From Prosthecodimorpha hirschii (lineage in GTDB: Bacteria > Pseudomonadota > Alphaproteobacteria > Rhizobiales > Ancalomicrobiaceae): 64,000 nucleotides of DNA. How positions within the stretch are numbered: the stretch's first letter is position 1; each line of letters begins with the position of its first letter. Positions 26,193 to 36,140 of the stretch are shown in pieces. The notes under the pieces are model-generated. The model saw nothing but the letters and a program-made list of their open reading frames with translations, was not told where the DNA came from and did not search any database. The translations under genes were made by a program, and so were the position numbers. The stretch spans positions 3,768,960 through 3,832,959 of the forward strand of contig NZ_LJYW01000001.1 in the NCBI RefSeq assembly GCF_001305515.1, written 5' to 3'.

Positions 26193-26921
26193 GTGAAATC
26201 GCCTGTGCGCTGGCCAGCCCCCGAGACCCCGGCCCCCGATCTCGTCATCGAACGCTTCGCTCCGGAGCAGACCTACAAGACCAAGGTCTATGTGGCGCTG
26301 AAGCAGGCCATCGCCAACATGGACATCTATTCCTCGCCCGAACCGAAATGGATCGACGAGCGGCAGCTGTCCGAGCGGCTCGGCGTCAGCCGGACGCCGG
26401 TGCGCGAGGCGGTCGCGATGCTGGAGCAGGAGGGCTTCGTCAAGTCGCTGCCGCGCCGGGGCATCATGGTGCTGCGCAAGACCCAGCGCGAAGTGGTCGA
26501 GATGATCCAGGCCTGGGCGGCGCTGGAAAGCATGGCGGCGCGTCTGGCCGTCGTCAACGCCACCGACGACGAGCTGAAGGGGCTGCGCAAGCTGTTCGAG
26601 GGTTTCGACGACAGCCACAAGCCGTCCGAACATCTCGGCGACTATTCGAGCGCCAACATCGTCTTCCATCAGACGATCATCCGCATCTCCGGCTCGAAGC
26701 TGCTCGGCGAGATGACCGACAACCTGCTCCTGCATGTGCGCGGCATCCGCCAGCTGACCATCGGCCGCGACGACCGCATCGGCCGCTCGATGCAGGATCA
26801 TCTCGGCATCATCGAGGCGCTGGAGAAGCGCGACCCGGACCTCGCCGAGCGCCTGTCGCGCGAGCATACGCTCGGGCTGGCCGCCTATGTGGCGGCGCAC
26901 GGGCAGGAGATTTTCGACTGA
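26193..26921 (+). CDS. GntR-family transcriptional regulator, FCD subfamily
   Basis: 242 residues from a GTG with GAGGAAA upstream. The N-terminal winged helix-turn-helix contains the GntR signature DERQLSERLGVSRTPVREAVAMLEQEGFVKSLPRRGIMV (about 51-90). The C-terminal FCD domain includes metal-ligand-type residues such as His in VFHQTIIRIS, DHLGIIEAL and EHTLGL, and should bind a small carboxylate effector. Last gene of the oxalate/C1 island and the best candidate for the protein that binds TGGYAT-N5-ATRCCA, since GntR/FCD operators are usually short dyads of this kind. Whether it represses or activates cannot be seen. Confidence 0.92.
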   Translation: MKSPVRWPAPETPAPDLVIERFAPEQTYKTKVYVALKQAIANMDIYSSPEPKWIDERQLSERLGVSRTPVREAVAMLEQEGFVKSLPRRGIMVLRKTQREVVEMIQAWAALESMAARLAVVNATDDELKGLRKLFEGFDDSHKPSEHLGDYSSANIVFHQTIIRISGSKLLGEMTDNLLLHVRGIRQLTIGRDDRIGRSMQDHLGIIEALEKRDPDLAERLSREHTLGLAAYVAAHGQEIFD

Positions 26922-27049
26922 CCCGGGCGGAGCGCCGGCCGCCGCAGGCGCCCGGCGCCCGATCCCGCGGGTTCTGATCGGTCGGCTGCAGCGCACTTGG
27001 CTCCAGCCGACCGGGCCCCGCGTCATCTTGGGCCGGGTCGCTCGCCCGG

Positions 27050-27280
27050 TCAGAAATCGACCGCGATGCCCTTCATCTCCCAGTCGCCGTAGCGGACCGG
27101 TTCCGGACCCTTGCGGCCGTTCAGCTCGCGCGGGCCGGGATCGGCCGCGTCGGCCGCGGTCGCTCGCCGACGCTCCTCGGCTTCGCGCAGCGCGCGCTGG
27201 GCCGCCGGCGGCAGGTCCTCGAAGCGGGGCCGCGGCGCGGCGGCGGCGGGCTCGGCGGCAGGGGCGGTCGGGGCGGACAT
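27050..27280 (-). CDS. DUF1674 protein (succinate dehydrogenase assembly factor 4-like)
   Basis: 76 residues. An Ala/Pro-rich N-terminus, an Arg-rich helix (AAQRALREAEERRRA) and the conserved C-terminal motif GPEPVRYGDWEMKGIAVDF define DUF1674, the bacterial counterpart of mitochondrial SdhAF4, which protects and helps mature the flavoprotein subunit of succinate dehydrogenase. The ATG at 27280 is preferred over an upstream extension. It is divergent from htpX. Confidence 0.88.
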   Translation of the reverse strand: MSAPTAPAAEPAAAAPRPRFEDLPPAAQRALREAEERRRATAADAADPGPRELNGRKGPEPVRYGDWEMKGIAVDF

Positions 27281-27523
27281 CGGGAACCTATCGGGCGGTC
27301 GGGCGTCTGGGGAGCGAAGCACGGATCGGGCGCGCCGGCTTCGGCAGGCGGCCCGGGCAAGTCCCGGCCGCGCCGCTTGCGGTGGACGGGGTCGGTTCCC
27401 ATCATATAGAGCGTTGGGGGCCGCTTGCCATCCGCCGAAGGTCGCCGCCGAACCGGCAGCTCATTCCGGGCTTCCGGCGCGGTGTCGCCCGATGCCGCCA
27501 CGTCTCACGAGGACCGACGCTCG

Positions 27524-28597
27524 ATGAACTATTTCCGCACCGCTCTTCTGCTCGCAGCGATGACCGCGCTGTTCATGGGCGTCGGATTCCTGGTCGGCGG
27601 CAAGACCGGCATGCTGGTCGCCTTCGTGGCGGCGCTGGGCATGAACCTGTTCAGCTACTGGAACTCGGGCAGCATGGTGCTCTCCATGCACAATGCCCAG
27701 GAGGTCGACATGTCGACCGCGCCGGAGCTGGTCGGCATGATCCAGCAGTTGGCCCACAACGCCAATCTGCCGATGCCGCGCGTCTATCTGATCCACGAGG
27801 ATCAGCCCAATGCCTTCGCGACCGGCCGCAACCCGGAGAATGCCGCGGTGGCGGCGACGACCGGCCTGCTCAACTCGCTCACCGCCGAGGAAGTCGCCGG
27901 CGTGATGGCGCACGAACTGGCGCATATCAAGAATCACGACACGCTGATCATGACGGTCACCGCGACCATCGCGGGCGCCATCTCGATGCTGGCCAATTTC
28001 GGCATGTTCTTCGGCGGTAACCGCGACAACAATGGCGGAACCCACTGGATCGGCGCCATCCTGGCGGCCGTGGTCGCCCCCTTCGCGGCGATGATCGTGC
28101 AGATGGCGATCAGCCGGACCCGGGAATATGCCGCCGACCGGCTCGGCGCCGAGATCTGCGGCCGGCCGGTCTGGCTGGCCTCGGCCCTGCAGAAGATCGC
28201 CGGCGAGGCGGCCCATATCCCGAACCAGCATGCCGAGGCCAATCCGGCGACGGCCCATATGTTCATCATCAACCCGCTGACCGGTCAGGGCATGGACAAC
28301 CTGTTTTCGACGCATCCGAATACCGAGAACCGCATCGCCGCCCTGGTCGAACTCGACCGCCAGATGGGCGGCGGCGGCTATGGCGGGGGCGGGGGCGGAG
28401 GCGGCTCCATGCGCGGCCCGCAGGCCCCGACGGGCGGTGCGCCCGGTCGCGACCCGCGCGGTCCCTGGGGCGGTAAGTCGGCTGAAGATGACGGCGGCGC
28501 CTTCGGCGGCGCCCGCTTCCCGACCGCCGGCGGCAATCGCGGGCGCTCGTCCGTACCGCCGGTCGGCGGCGGCGCGCCCCGGGGTCCCTGGGCATGA
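27524..28597 (+). CDS. htpX: Membrane zinc metalloprotease HtpX
   Basis: 357 residues. Two N-terminal membrane helices ([17 protein letters not shown] and [17 protein letters not shown]), then the M48 zinc site [10 protein letters not shown] with the third ligand Glu in [12 protein letters not shown], and two more hydrophobic segments. The C-terminal 65 residues are a Gly/Pro-rich tail starting [14 protein letters not shown] that is longer than in most HtpX proteins. HtpX degrades misfolded inner-membrane proteins. The gene overlaps rsmB by ATGA, a typical alphaproteobacterial pairing. Confidence 0.95.
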   Translation: MNYFRTALLLAAMTALFMGVGFLVGGKTGMLVAFVAALGMNLFSYWNSGSMVLSMHNAQEVDMSTAPELVGMIQQLAHNANLPMPRVYLIHEDQPNAFATGRNPENAAVAATTGLLNSLTAEEVAGVMAHELAHIKNHDTLIMTVTATIAGAISMLANFGMFFGGNRDNNGGTHWIGAILAAVVAPFAAMIVQMAISRTREYAADRLGAEICGRPVWLASALQKIAGEAAHIPNQHAEANPATAHMFIINPLTGQGMDNLFSTHPNTENRIAALVELDRQMGGGGYGGGGGGGGSMRGPQAPTGGAPGRDPRGPWGGKSAEDDGGAFGGARFPTAGGNRGRSSVPPVGGGAPRGPWA

Positions 28598-29994
28598 GCC
28601 GCGCGCCCGAGACGCGTGATCGTCCGAGAGGCTCCTTTCGCCCGAAAGCTCCCGGCAAGCCGGCAGGGCTGCCGCCGATCCCCGGACTGGCCGCGCGGCG
28701 TGCGGCCACCGATCTGATCGGGCGCGTGCTCGACAACGGCCGTCCGCTCGATCTGGAACTCGACGCCATGGCGGCGCAGGGCGCGTTCCGCGGCCTGGAG
28801 CCGCGCGACCGGGCGCTGGTGCGCGCGCTGGTCGGCACCACCCTGCGCCGGCTCGGCCAGATCGACCACGCGCTGTCGCGCCTGATCGACAAGCCGCTGC
28901 CCGAGAAGGCCGCGCGGGCCCGCGCCATCCTGCGCATCGGCGCGGCCCAGCTCCTGTTCATGGATGTGCCCGACCATGCCGCCGTCTCGCTGGCGGTCGA
29001 TCTCGCCGGCGAGGACCGGCTCGGCCGCCCCTGGAAGGGACTGATCAACGGCGTGCTGCGCGGGCTCGCCCGGCGCCGCGACGAGATCCTGCAGAGCCAG
29101 GATCCCGTCCGCCTGAACACGCCCGACTGGCTGTTGGTGCGCTGGATCGTGGCCTATGGCGCCGAACGCGCCCAGGCCATCGCGACCATGCACGCGGCCG
29201 AACCGACCCTCGACCTGTCGGTGAAGAGCGATCCGGCCGGCTGGGCGCAGCGCCTCGACGGCATCGTCCTGCCGACCGGGACGGTGCGGCGCACTGCCGG
29301 CGGCGCGGTCGAGCAGCTCGACGGCTTCGAGGACGGCGCCTGGTGGGTGCAGGATGCCGCCGCCGCCCTGCCGGCGCGCCTCCTCGGCGGTGTCGCCGGA
29401 AAGCGGGTCGCCGATCTCTGCGCGGCGCCCGGCGGCAAGACTGCGGCCCTGGCGCTGGCCGGCGCCAAGGTCACGGCGGTCGACATCTCGGCGGACCGCC
29501 TGAAGCGGCTGACGCAGAATCTCGATCGCCTGAAGCTCACCGGCGTCGAGACGGTCGTCGCCGACCTGATGGCGTGGGACCCGGCCGAGCCCTATGACGC
29601 GGTCCTGCTCGACGCGCCCTGCTCGGCGACGGGCACCATCCGCCGGCATCCGGATGTGGCCTATCTGAAGGACGAAGCCGATGTCGCGGCGCTGGCCGCC
29701 ACCCAGGCGGCGATCCTCGGTCGGGCGGCCGACTGGGTGAAGGCCGGCGGCACGCTGGTCTATTGCACCTGTTCGCTCGAACCGGAGGAGGGCGAGGCCC
29801 AGATCGCCGCCTTCCTGGCGGCCCATCCCGACTACCGGCGCCGGCCGATCGAGGCTGAGGAAATCGGCGGGCTCGCCGAGTGCATCACCGGGGACGGCGA
29901 TATGCGCACGCTACCGTGCCATCTGGCCGCCGAGGACCTTCGGCTCGGCGGGCTCGACGGCTTCTTCGCCGCGCGTCTGGTGCGCGTGGCCTGA
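28594..29994 (+). CDS. rsmB: 16S rRNA m5C methyltransferase, RsmB/NOL1-NOP2-Sun family
   Basis: 466 residues. A NusB-like N-terminal RNA-binding domain ([15 protein letters not shown] to [11 protein letters not shown]) is followed by a Rossmann SAM domain: [13 protein letters not shown] for SAM binding, [15 protein letters not shown] with the releasing Cys, and [12 protein letters not shown] with the catalytic Cys. It methylates C967 of 16S rRNA in E. coli numbering. Start ATG overlaps the htpX stop. A perfect 20-bp palindrome beginning 19 bases after the stop may terminate transcription. Confidence 0.92.
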   Translation: MSRAPETRDRPRGSFRPKAPGKPAGLPPIPGLAARRAATDLIGRVLDNGRPLDLELDAMAAQGAFRGLEPRDRALVRALVGTTLRRLGQIDHALSRLIDKPLPEKAARARAILRIGAAQLLFMDVPDHAAVSLAVDLAGEDRLGRPWKGLINGVLRGLARRRDEILQSQDPVRLNTPDWLLVRWIVAYGAERAQAIATMHAAEPTLDLSVKSDPAGWAQRLDGIVLPTGTVRRTAGGAVEQLDGFEDGAWWVQDAAAALPARLLGGVAGKRVADLCAAPGGKTAALALAGAKVTAVDISADRLKRLTQNLDRLKLTGVETVVADLMAWDPAEPYDAVLLDAPCSATGTIRRHPDVAYLKDEADVAALAATQAAILGRAADWVKAGGTLVYCTCSLEPEEGEAQIAAFLAAHPDYRRRPIEAEEIGGLAECITGDGDMRTLPCHLAAEDLRLGGLDGFFAARLVRVA

Positions 29995-30307
29995 CCCCGT
30001 CGGGTCCTGCGGGACCCGCGCCGCGGCGCGGGTTTCGCAATTATCTGCATGTTCGCAATTGCGGATCCGCCCGAATGGTCTTGTGTGCAACCGATCCGCC
30101 GCGATTGCGCGATCCGGTCCCGCGCCACTAGACTGCACTTTCGTCGGGGGCGGACCGGCACTTCGATTCGACACCGTCGGCGGGGCTGCCCGGATGGTCC
30201 GGGTCGTCCCGTGCTGGCCGTGGCAATGCGAAACTCCGGATGCGCGCAGCACGGGCAAGGCCCGGCCGCTCGATTCCGGTCAGTCTTATGGGGGAAATGG
30301 TCCGACC
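29995..30307. other. Intergenic region between rsmB and the heparinase-like gene
   Basis: 313 bases. A perfect 20-bp palindrome at 30014-30033 followed by TTC may be the rsmB terminator. TTCGCAATT occurs twice (30034-30060 area), the second within the palindrome CGCAATTGCG. A possible promoter is TTGCGC (30105-30110), 18-base spacer, TAGACT (30129-30134). Confidence 0.4.
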
Positions 30308-32014
30308 ATGCGGGCCGGGGACACAGCGCTTCGGGTCGCCGCCGCCGTTCTCATCGCGCGCGAAGCCGGCCGCCGGTCGCTCGCCGCGGCCGTCGCCCTG
30401 GCGCGCGGTGCCGGGCGTCCGTTCGAGTCGGCCGCCGATCGGCTGGTGATCGCCCCGCCAGACATCCGCACCGCGGATCCGACGGTCGCCGACGATATCC
30501 TGGCCGGCCGCTTCATCTTCTCCGGACAGATGGTCGAGACCTTCGGCCAGTCGCCTTTCCTCGCGCCGCCGGTCTCGGCGGAGTGGGAACGGGTGCTGCA
30601 TGGGTTCGGCTGGCTGCGCCATCTGCGCGCCGCCGGCGGGCCCGAGGTGCATGGGGAGGCGCGGGCGCTGATCGAGGCCTGGCTGCGTCAGGGGCTGCGC
30701 AACCCGGTCGCCTGGGAGCCCGAGGTGGCCGGCCGCCGCCTGATTTCCTTCCTGGCGCAGTCGCCGATGCTGCTCGACGGCTGCAGTGCCGCCTTCTATC
30801 GGCGCTTCATGGCGGCGATCGGCCTGCATGCCCGCCGGCTGCGCAATGCCTTCGAGCGGGTTCCACCCGGCCTCGGCCGGCTGCGGATCGCGGTGGCGCT
30901 GGTCGCCGTGGCGGTCGCGGTGGACAGTTTCCGGCCGCGCGTGAAGGCGGCGATGAAGCGGCTCGACGACGAACTCGCCCGCCAGATCTTTCCCGACGGC
31001 GGCCATGTCGGACGCAATCCTGCGGCCCTTCTCGAAATTCTGGTGGACCTGCTGCCCTTGCGCCAGGCGCATGCGGCGCGTGGGATTCCGGTCTCCTCCG
31101 GCGTGATGAACGCGATCGACCGGATGATGCATCTGCTGCGCTTCTTCCGCCACGGCGACGGCGCGCTGGCCCTGTTCAACGGCGCGGGCGTGACGCCGGT
31201 CAGCCTGGTCGCCTCGGTCCTGGTCCATGACGACGCGCTCGGCCGCCCGCCCGGCAATGCGCCGCATTCCGGCTATCAGCGGCTGGAGGCCGACCGCACC
31301 GTGGTGATCGTCGACTGCGGCCGGCCGCCGCCGCCCGACTACGCCCGGGATGCGCATGCGGGGCCGCTCGCCTTCGAGTTCTCGAGCGGGCGCAACCGTT
31401 TCGTGGTCAATTGCGGCGCCCCGCCGCGGACCGGCGATCCGTGGCGCGACATCGCGCGGCGGACCGCGGCCCATTCCACCGTGACGGTCGCGGACGCGGT
31501 TGCCGGACGCTTCGCCGAGGGGGTCCTCGAACGCATGGCCGGGCGGGTCCTGATCGCCGGCGCGCAGCGCGTCGAGATCGACCGGCAGGAGCATGAGGGC
31601 GCCGTGGCGGTGATCGCGCGGCACGATGCCTGGCTGCTTGCCTTCGGCCTCATTCACGAGCGCACGCTCCGGCTCGCTCCGGCCGGCGATCGCCTCGACG
31701 GGCGCGACCGGCTGATCGAGGAGGGGACCCGGCGCAGCGGTCACGCGCCCTTCGCCATCCGCTTCCATCTGCATCCGTCGATCCAGGCGACCCCGCTCGA
31801 AGGCGGGCCGATCATGCTCGCCGCGCCCGACGGCGAGACCTGGGAGTTCCATGTCGACGGCACCGCCGCCTCGGTCGAGGATTCGGTTTATCTCGCCGAT
31901 CCGCACGGGGCCCGGCGCAGCCTGCAGCTTGTCGTCAACGGCAAGGCGCCGGCGGAAATCCGCTGGACCTTCCTGCGCGCGGCGGAACCGCACGGCGCGC
32001 GGCGCCGCACCTGA
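30308..32014 (+). CDS. Heparinase II/III family protein
   Basis: 568 residues with no clear signal peptide. An all-helical toroid-like N-terminal half (W/L-rich repeats such as [25 protein letters not shown]) is followed by a C-terminal beta-sandwich domain with [24 protein letters not shown] and [12 protein letters not shown], the layout of the heparinase II/III C-terminal domain found next to rsmB and purH in many Hyphomicrobiales. The substrate is unknown; roles in cell-envelope polysaccharide handling have been suggested by family membership only. The ATG has GGGGGAAA upstream; a longer N-terminal frame lacks support. Confidence 0.85.
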   Translation: MRAGDTALRVAAAVLIAREAGRRSLAAAVALARGAGRPFESAADRLVIAPPDIRTADPTVADDILAGRFIFSGQMVETFGQSPFLAPPVSAEWERVLHGFGWLRHLRAAGGPEVHGEARALIEAWLRQGLRNPVAWEPEVAGRRLISFLAQSPMLLDGCSAAFYRRFMAAIGLHARRLRNAFERVPPGLGRLRIAVALVAVAVAVDSFRPRVKAAMKRLDDELARQIFPDGGHVGRNPAALLEILVDLLPLRQAHAARGIPVSSGVMNAIDRMMHLLRFFRHGDGALALFNGAGVTPVSLVASVLVHDDALGRPPGNAPHSGYQRLEADRTVVIVDCGRPPPPDYARDAHAGPLAFEFSSGRNRFVVNCGAPPRTGDPWRDIARRTAAHSTVTVADAVAGRFAEGVLERMAGRVLIAGAQRVEIDRQEHEGAVAVIARHDAWLLAFGLIHERTLRLAPAGDRLDGRDRLIEEGTRRSGHAPFAIRFHLHPSIQATPLEGGPIMLAAPDGETWEFHVDGTAASVEDSVYLADPHGARRSLQLVVNGKAPAEIRWTFLRAAEPHGARRRT

Positions 32015-32126
32015 CGCCGCCCGCCGCCATCCGGCTTTCCGCCGGGTTTGCCCCCTGTCGGTTTCGTGCTATCGGGCGCGCAATTCCTTTCATTCCCGGG
32101 GTCTCCCGGCCTGTCCGAGGTTCGCC

Positions 32127-33743
32127 ATGTCCGTCGCGCCCAAGTCCATCGCCGCGCCCGATCAGGTCGCCGTCCGCCGCGCCCTGCTGTCCGTCTCCGA
32201 CAAGACCGGCCTGATCGATCTGGCCGCCGCCCTGGCGGCGCGCGGCGTCGAGCTGATCTCCACCGGCGGCACCGCCAAGGCGATCGCGGCGGCCGGTCTC
32301 GCGGTGAAGGACGTTTCGGACGTGACCGGCTTTCCGGAAATCATGGACGGGCGCGTCAAGACCCTGCATCCCGGCGTCCATGGCGGCCTGCTCGGCATCC
32401 GCGACGACGAGGGCCATGCCGCCGCGATGGCCGAGCACGGCATCGGGGCGATCGACCTCCTGGTCGTCAATCTCTATCCGTTCCAGGAGACCGTCGCGAA
32501 GACCAGCGATTGGGCGACCGCGATCGAGAATATCGATATCGGCGGGCCGGCGATGATCCGTGCGGCGGCCAAGAATCATGCCTATGTGGCGGTGGTGGTC
32601 GACCCGGCGCAGTATGCCGACGTGATGGCGGCGATCGAGGCCGGCGACGGCACGACGACCCTGCGCCTGCGCAAGAAGCTGGCGCTCGCCGCCTATGGCC
32701 GGACCGCGACCTATGACGCGGCGGTCTCCAACTGGCTCGCCGACCAGCTCGGCGAGCCGAATCCGCGCTATCGCGCGATCGGCGGCGAACTGGTCGAGGT
32801 GATGCGCTACGGCGAGAATCCGCACCAGCTCGCGGCTTTCTACCGGACCGGCGAGAAGCGCTTCGGCGTGACCACCGCCACCCAGCTGCAGGGCAAGACG
32901 CTCTCCTACAACAACATCAACGATACCGACGCGGCCTACGAGCTGGTCGCCGAGTTCGACCCGAAGCGGACCGCCGCCGTCGCCATCATCAAGCATGCCA
33001 ATCCGTGCGGGGTGGCCGAGGCGAAGACCCTGAAGGATGCCTATCTGAAGGCGCTCGCCTGCGATCCGGTTTCCGCCTTCGGCGGCATCGTGGCGCTGAA
33101 CCGGACGCTCGATGCGGAAGCCGCGGAGGAGATCGTCAAAATCTTCACCGAGGTGATCATCGCGCCCGATGCCACCGACGAGGCCAAGGCGATCGTGGCG
33201 GCGAAGAAGAACCTCCGCCTCCTGCTGGCCGGCGGCCTGCCCAAGCCGGCCGAGATGGGGCTGACGGTGAAGACGGTCGCCGGCGGCTTCCTCGCCCAGA
33301 CGCGCGACTACGGCACGGTCGACGACATCGACCTGGAGGTGAAGACCCGCCGCCAGCCGACCGGCGGCGAGGAGAAGGACATGGCCTTCGCGTTCCGGGT
33401 GGTCAAGCACGTCAAGTCGAACGCCATCGTGTTCGTCAAGGACGGCGCCACCGTCGGCATCGGCGCCGGCCAAATGAGCCGGGTCGATTCCGCCCGTATC
33501 GCCGTCTCCAAGGCGACCGAGGCCGCCAAGGCCGCCGGGCTGGACCGGCCGCTGACGGAAGGGTCGGTCGCGGCGTCCGATGCCTTCTTCCCCTTCGCCG
33601 ACGGGCTGGAGACGATCGTCGCTGCCGGCGCGACCGCGGTCATCCAGCCGGGCGGATCGATGCGCGACAACGAGGTGATCGAGGCGGCCGACAAGGCCGG
33701 CATCGCCATGGCCTTCACGGGCATGCGCCACTTCCGCCATTGA
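32127..33743 (+). CDS. purH: Bifunctional AICAR transformylase / IMP cyclohydrolase
   Basis: 538 residues. The N-terminal cyclohydrolase (MGS-like) domain has [38 protein letters not shown] and [16 protein letters not shown]; the transformylase domain has [31 protein letters not shown] and [10 protein letters not shown]. It does the last two steps of IMP synthesis using 10-formyl-tetrahydrofolate, the product of FolD activity, which links it distantly to the C1 theme. Length and motifs are normal. A 112-base spacer separates it from the heparinase-like gene. Confidence 0.98.
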   Translation: MSVAPKSIAAPDQVAVRRALLSVSDKTGLIDLAAALAARGVELISTGGTAKAIAAAGLAVKDVSDVTGFPEIMDGRVKTLHPGVHGGLLGIRDDEGHAAAMAEHGIGAIDLLVVNLYPFQETVAKTSDWATAIENIDIGGPAMIRAAAKNHAYVAVVVDPAQYADVMAAIEAGDGTTTLRLRKKLALAAYGRTATYDAAVSNWLADQLGEPNPRYRAIGGELVEVMRYGENPHQLAAFYRTGEKRFGVTTATQLQGKTLSYNNINDTDAAYELVAEFDPKRTAAVAIIKHANPCGVAEAKTLKDAYLKALACDPVSAFGGIVALNRTLDAEAAEEIVKIFTEVIIAPDATDEAKAIVAAKKNLRLLLAGGLPKPAEMGLTVKTVAGGFLAQTRDYGTVDDIDLEVKTRRQPTGGEEKDMAFAFRVVKHVKSNAIVFVKDGATVGIGAGQMSRVDSARIAVSKATEAAKAAGLDRPLTEGSVAASDAFFPFADGLETIVAAGATAVIQPGGSMRDNEVIEAADKAGIAMAFTGMRHFRH

Positions 33744-33901
33744 GGCCGATCCAGGCCGTCCCATGCCGTCGTTCGCGCGGTGGCTGGCGTGCCGGCAACT
33801 GTCAGGCTATCGTTTGTTGGTCCAAGTGCCGAAACGCGGGGAACTCCGCCCAAGACGGTGCGTTACCCCTGGACAGGAAACGATCTCGACAGGAGCCTCT
33901 C

Positions 33902-34144
33902 ATGCGTGTTCTTTTTGCCGCCGCGGCGATCGCGGCCTCGATCGCGATGACTTCGGCCGCGTCGGCCCATTCCGAGCGGACCCTGACCGGAGCCGCCATC
34001 GGCGGCGGCGTCGGCGCCGTGGTTGCCGGTCCGCCCGGTGCGATCGTCGGCGGCGCGATCGGCGCCTATGTCGGCGGTCCGCGCCTGCACGGTCACAAGC
34101 ACTGCTACTGGCGCCACCATCGCAAGCATTGCTACTGGCACTGA
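33902..34144 (+). CDS. Small exported glycine-zipper protein with His-rich tail
   Basis: 80 residues, ribosome site AGGAG. A signal peptide (MRVLFAAAAIAASIAMTSAASA) is followed by a glycine-zipper helix AAIGGGVGAVVAGPPGAIVGGAIGA and a basic, His/Trp/Tyr/Cys-rich tail (HKHCYWRHHRKHCYW) containing two CYW repeats. Such small periplasmic or outer-membrane glycine-zipper proteins are common in Hyphomicrobiales, and the tail could bind metal. Function unknown. It has its own strong terminator and is probably monocistronic. Confidence 0.75.
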   Translation: MRVLFAAAAIAASIAMTSAASAHSERTLTGAAIGGGVGAVVAGPPGAIVGGAIGAYVGGPRLHGHKHCYWRHHRKHCYWH

Positions 34145-34206
34145 CGCGCTAGGCCGTCCGGTCTGCAACGACCGGACCGGCGGCGCCCCGTGGCTGTGAC
34201 GACCGA

Positions 34207-34229
34207 CCGGGGCCAAAGGCCCCGGTTTT
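34207..34229 (+). terminator. Intrinsic terminator after the glycine-zipper gene
   Basis: Perfect 8-bp stem CCGGGGCC / GGCCCCGG with an AAA loop followed by TTTT, 62 bases after the stop. A second hairpin of similar GC-rich type precedes it at about 34155-34176. Confidence 0.88.
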
Positions 34230-34290
34230 GATTCGGGTGGGCTAGACACCCTCGTCGCCCCAATGGAGCGAACCCGGGGCCAAATCCCGG

Positions 34291-35706
34291 CTATGCCCGC
34301 CGCGCCGCGGTGCCGGCGAGGAGCCAGAGGCCGACCGCAAAGAAGGCGAGCAGCACCGAGGCGCCGGCGCGCTGGCTTTCCGAGATGTCTGTGACGAAGG
34401 CGACCGCCAATGGGCCGGCGAAGCTGGTCACCTTGCCGGACAGCGCGAACAAGCCGTAGAACTGGCCGATCCGCTCGGCCGGGGCCAGATGGGCCAGCAA
34501 GGTCCGCGAACCGGCCTGCATCGGACCGGAGACGAGGCCGATCACGCAGCCGAGCGCCACATAGAGCCGCTCGGGCGTCGAGGCGAACAGGCCGTCGCCC
34601 GGCACCGGGCCGGCGGCGGGCAGCACGAACAGGATATGGCCGCCGTCGATCGAGACGATCAGGATCGTGGCGGCAATCAGCACGGTCAGCGCGCCGGCGA
34701 CCACGGCCTTGGAGCCGAGCCGGTCGTCGAGACGGCCGCCGAGCCAGGCACCGATCGTACCGGTGATGGTCAACAGGATGCCGAAGATGCCGATCTCGAT
34801 CGTCGTCCAGCCGAACACGCCGGCCGCATAGATGCCGCCGAAGGCGAACAGTGCGGCGAGGCCGTCGGTATAGATCATGTTGGCGATCAGGAAGCGCATC
34901 AGGTTGCGCTCGTCGCGGCGCAGGGCGGCGAGCGTGACGCGCAGTTCGGCGAGGCCGTGCCGGATCGCGGCCCGCAGGCCGAGCCCGGTCGCGGGCCTAT
35001 CGGGCGTGAACATGAGCATCGGCAGGACGAAGACGAAGAACCAGACGGCGGAAAGCGGGCCGGTGGCGCGGTCGCCGGCGCCGGTGGCCGGATCGAGGCC
35101 GAACAGCGGCCCGAAGCCGAGCAGGGTCCGGCCGGTCTCCGGGCTCGCCGACAGGAAGCCGAGCGTCAACACAAGGCTGATCAGCCCGCCGACATAGCCG
35201 CAGGCCCAGCCGAGGCCGGAGAGGCGGCCGAGCCGTTCCTTCGGCACCAGGCCGGGCATCATGGCATTGTTGAAGACGGTCGCGAATTCCGCCCCGATCG
35301 TCCCGATCGCAAAGCCCAGGAGGCCGATCGCAACCGCGCCCGGCGTGCCGGGGATCGCCCACCAGAGCGCGGTCGAGCCGACAGCCATCAGGAGGCCGAA
35401 GGCCATCACCCAGGGCTTGCGCCGCCCGCTCGCGTCGGCGACCGCGCCGAGCACCGGCGACATCAGCGCGATGACGAGGCCGGCCGCCGCGGTCGCGTAG
35501 CCCCACAGCGCCTGGCCGTCGGCGGCCGAGGCGGCGACGCGGGCGGCGAAGAAGGGGCCGAACACGAAGGTGGTGACCAGCGTGAAGAAGGGCTGCATCG
35601 ACCAGTCGAACAGGACCCAGCCGGCGATGCCGGCCGGGCCGGCATGGCGGGATGCGGCGCGGTGGCCGTCGGCCTGCGCGGCGGCCGTCGGGGCGGGTTG
35701 GGTCAC
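34291..35706 (-). CDS. MFS transporter, UMF1 / Atg22-like family
   Basis: 471 residues from a GTG that overlaps the stop of the aconitase X small-subunit gene (GTGA). About eleven to twelve membrane helices; the N-terminus WVLFDWSMQPFFTLVTTFVFGPFFA is the UMF1 (Atg22-like) signature, and DASGRRKPWVMAFGLLM and GGRLDDRLGSKA correspond to MFS loop motifs. Substrates of bacterial UMF1 proteins are mostly unknown. Its overlap with the aconitase X genes suggests it serves the same catabolic pathway, perhaps as an amino-acid-type exporter or importer. Confidence 0.85.
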   Translation of the reverse strand: MTQPAPTAAAQADGHRAASRHAGPAGIAGWVLFDWSMQPFFTLVTTFVFGPFFAARVAASAADGQALWGYATAAAGLVIALMSPVLGAVADASGRRKPWVMAFGLLMAVGSTALWWAIPGTPGAVAIGLLGFAIGTIGAEFATVFNNAMMPGLVPKERLGRLSGLGWACGYVGGLISLVLTLGFLSASPETGRTLLGFGPLFGLDPATGAGDRATGPLSAVWFFVFVLPMLMFTPDRPATGLGLRAAIRHGLAELRVTLAALRRDERNLMRFLIANMIYTDGLAALFAFGGIYAAGVFGWTTIEIGIFGILLTITGTIGAWLGGRLDDRLGSKAVVAGALTVLIAATILIVSIDGGHILFVLPAAGPVPGDGLFASTPERLYVALGCVIGLVSGPMQAGSRTLLAHLAPAERIGQFYGLFALSGKVTSFAGPLAVAFVTDISESQRAGASVLLAFFAVGLWLLAGTAARRA

Positions 35707-36140
35707 GTCGGCTGCTCCGGAAGGGCGTCGAGACAGGTGATGCGGCCTTGCCGGTCGAGGGCGGCGATGCCGGCGAGTTCTGCCATGGCGGCGCGCGGCA
35801 GGCGATAGGCCGGCGGGTGGGAGAGCCCCATTTCGCGGGCGACCAGGATGCCGAGCACCAGGATCGCGTCGACCCGGTCGAGCACCAGGGCGGCGGGCGC
35901 GGCGCCGGCACGGATCAGTTCGAGCATGATCGAACTCGACGAGGACGAGCCGCGCGTCTCCGGGATCATCAGGATGGTGCCGGCGACGCACTGCCCGTGT
36001 TCGGGATGGCGAATGTCGGTGATCCGGCCGGTGACCGGGTCGACGCCGCCCCAGAAGCTGAGCGGTTCGGTCAGGCGCAGGATCGGCCCGGAGACGGCCG
36101 GGCCGGGAACCAGGACGGTGGCGACCGGCGCGTCGGTCAT
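35703..36140 (-). CDS. Aconitase X swivel (small) subunit, DUF126
   Basis: 145 residues. It carries the DUF126 swivel-domain pattern LSFWGGVDPVTGRITDIRHPEHGQ, then TRGSSSSSSIMLELIRAGAAPAALVL, which contains the conserved Ser-rich phosphate-loop-like segment of aconitase-type swivel domains. With the DUF521 subunit it forms aconitase X. Known members of the bacterial two-subunit form are cis-3-hydroxy-L-proline dehydratases; mevalonate-5-phosphate dehydratase is the archaeal alternative. It overlaps the large-subunit gene by ATGA and the MFS gene by GTGA. Confidence 0.92.
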   Translation of the reverse strand: MTDAPVATVLVPGPAVSGPILRLTEPLSFWGGVDPVTGRITDIRHPEHGQCVAGTILMIPETRGSSSSSSIMLELIRAGAAPAALVLDRVDAILVLGILVAREMGLSHPPAYRLPRAAMAELAGIAALDRQGRITCLDALPEQPT

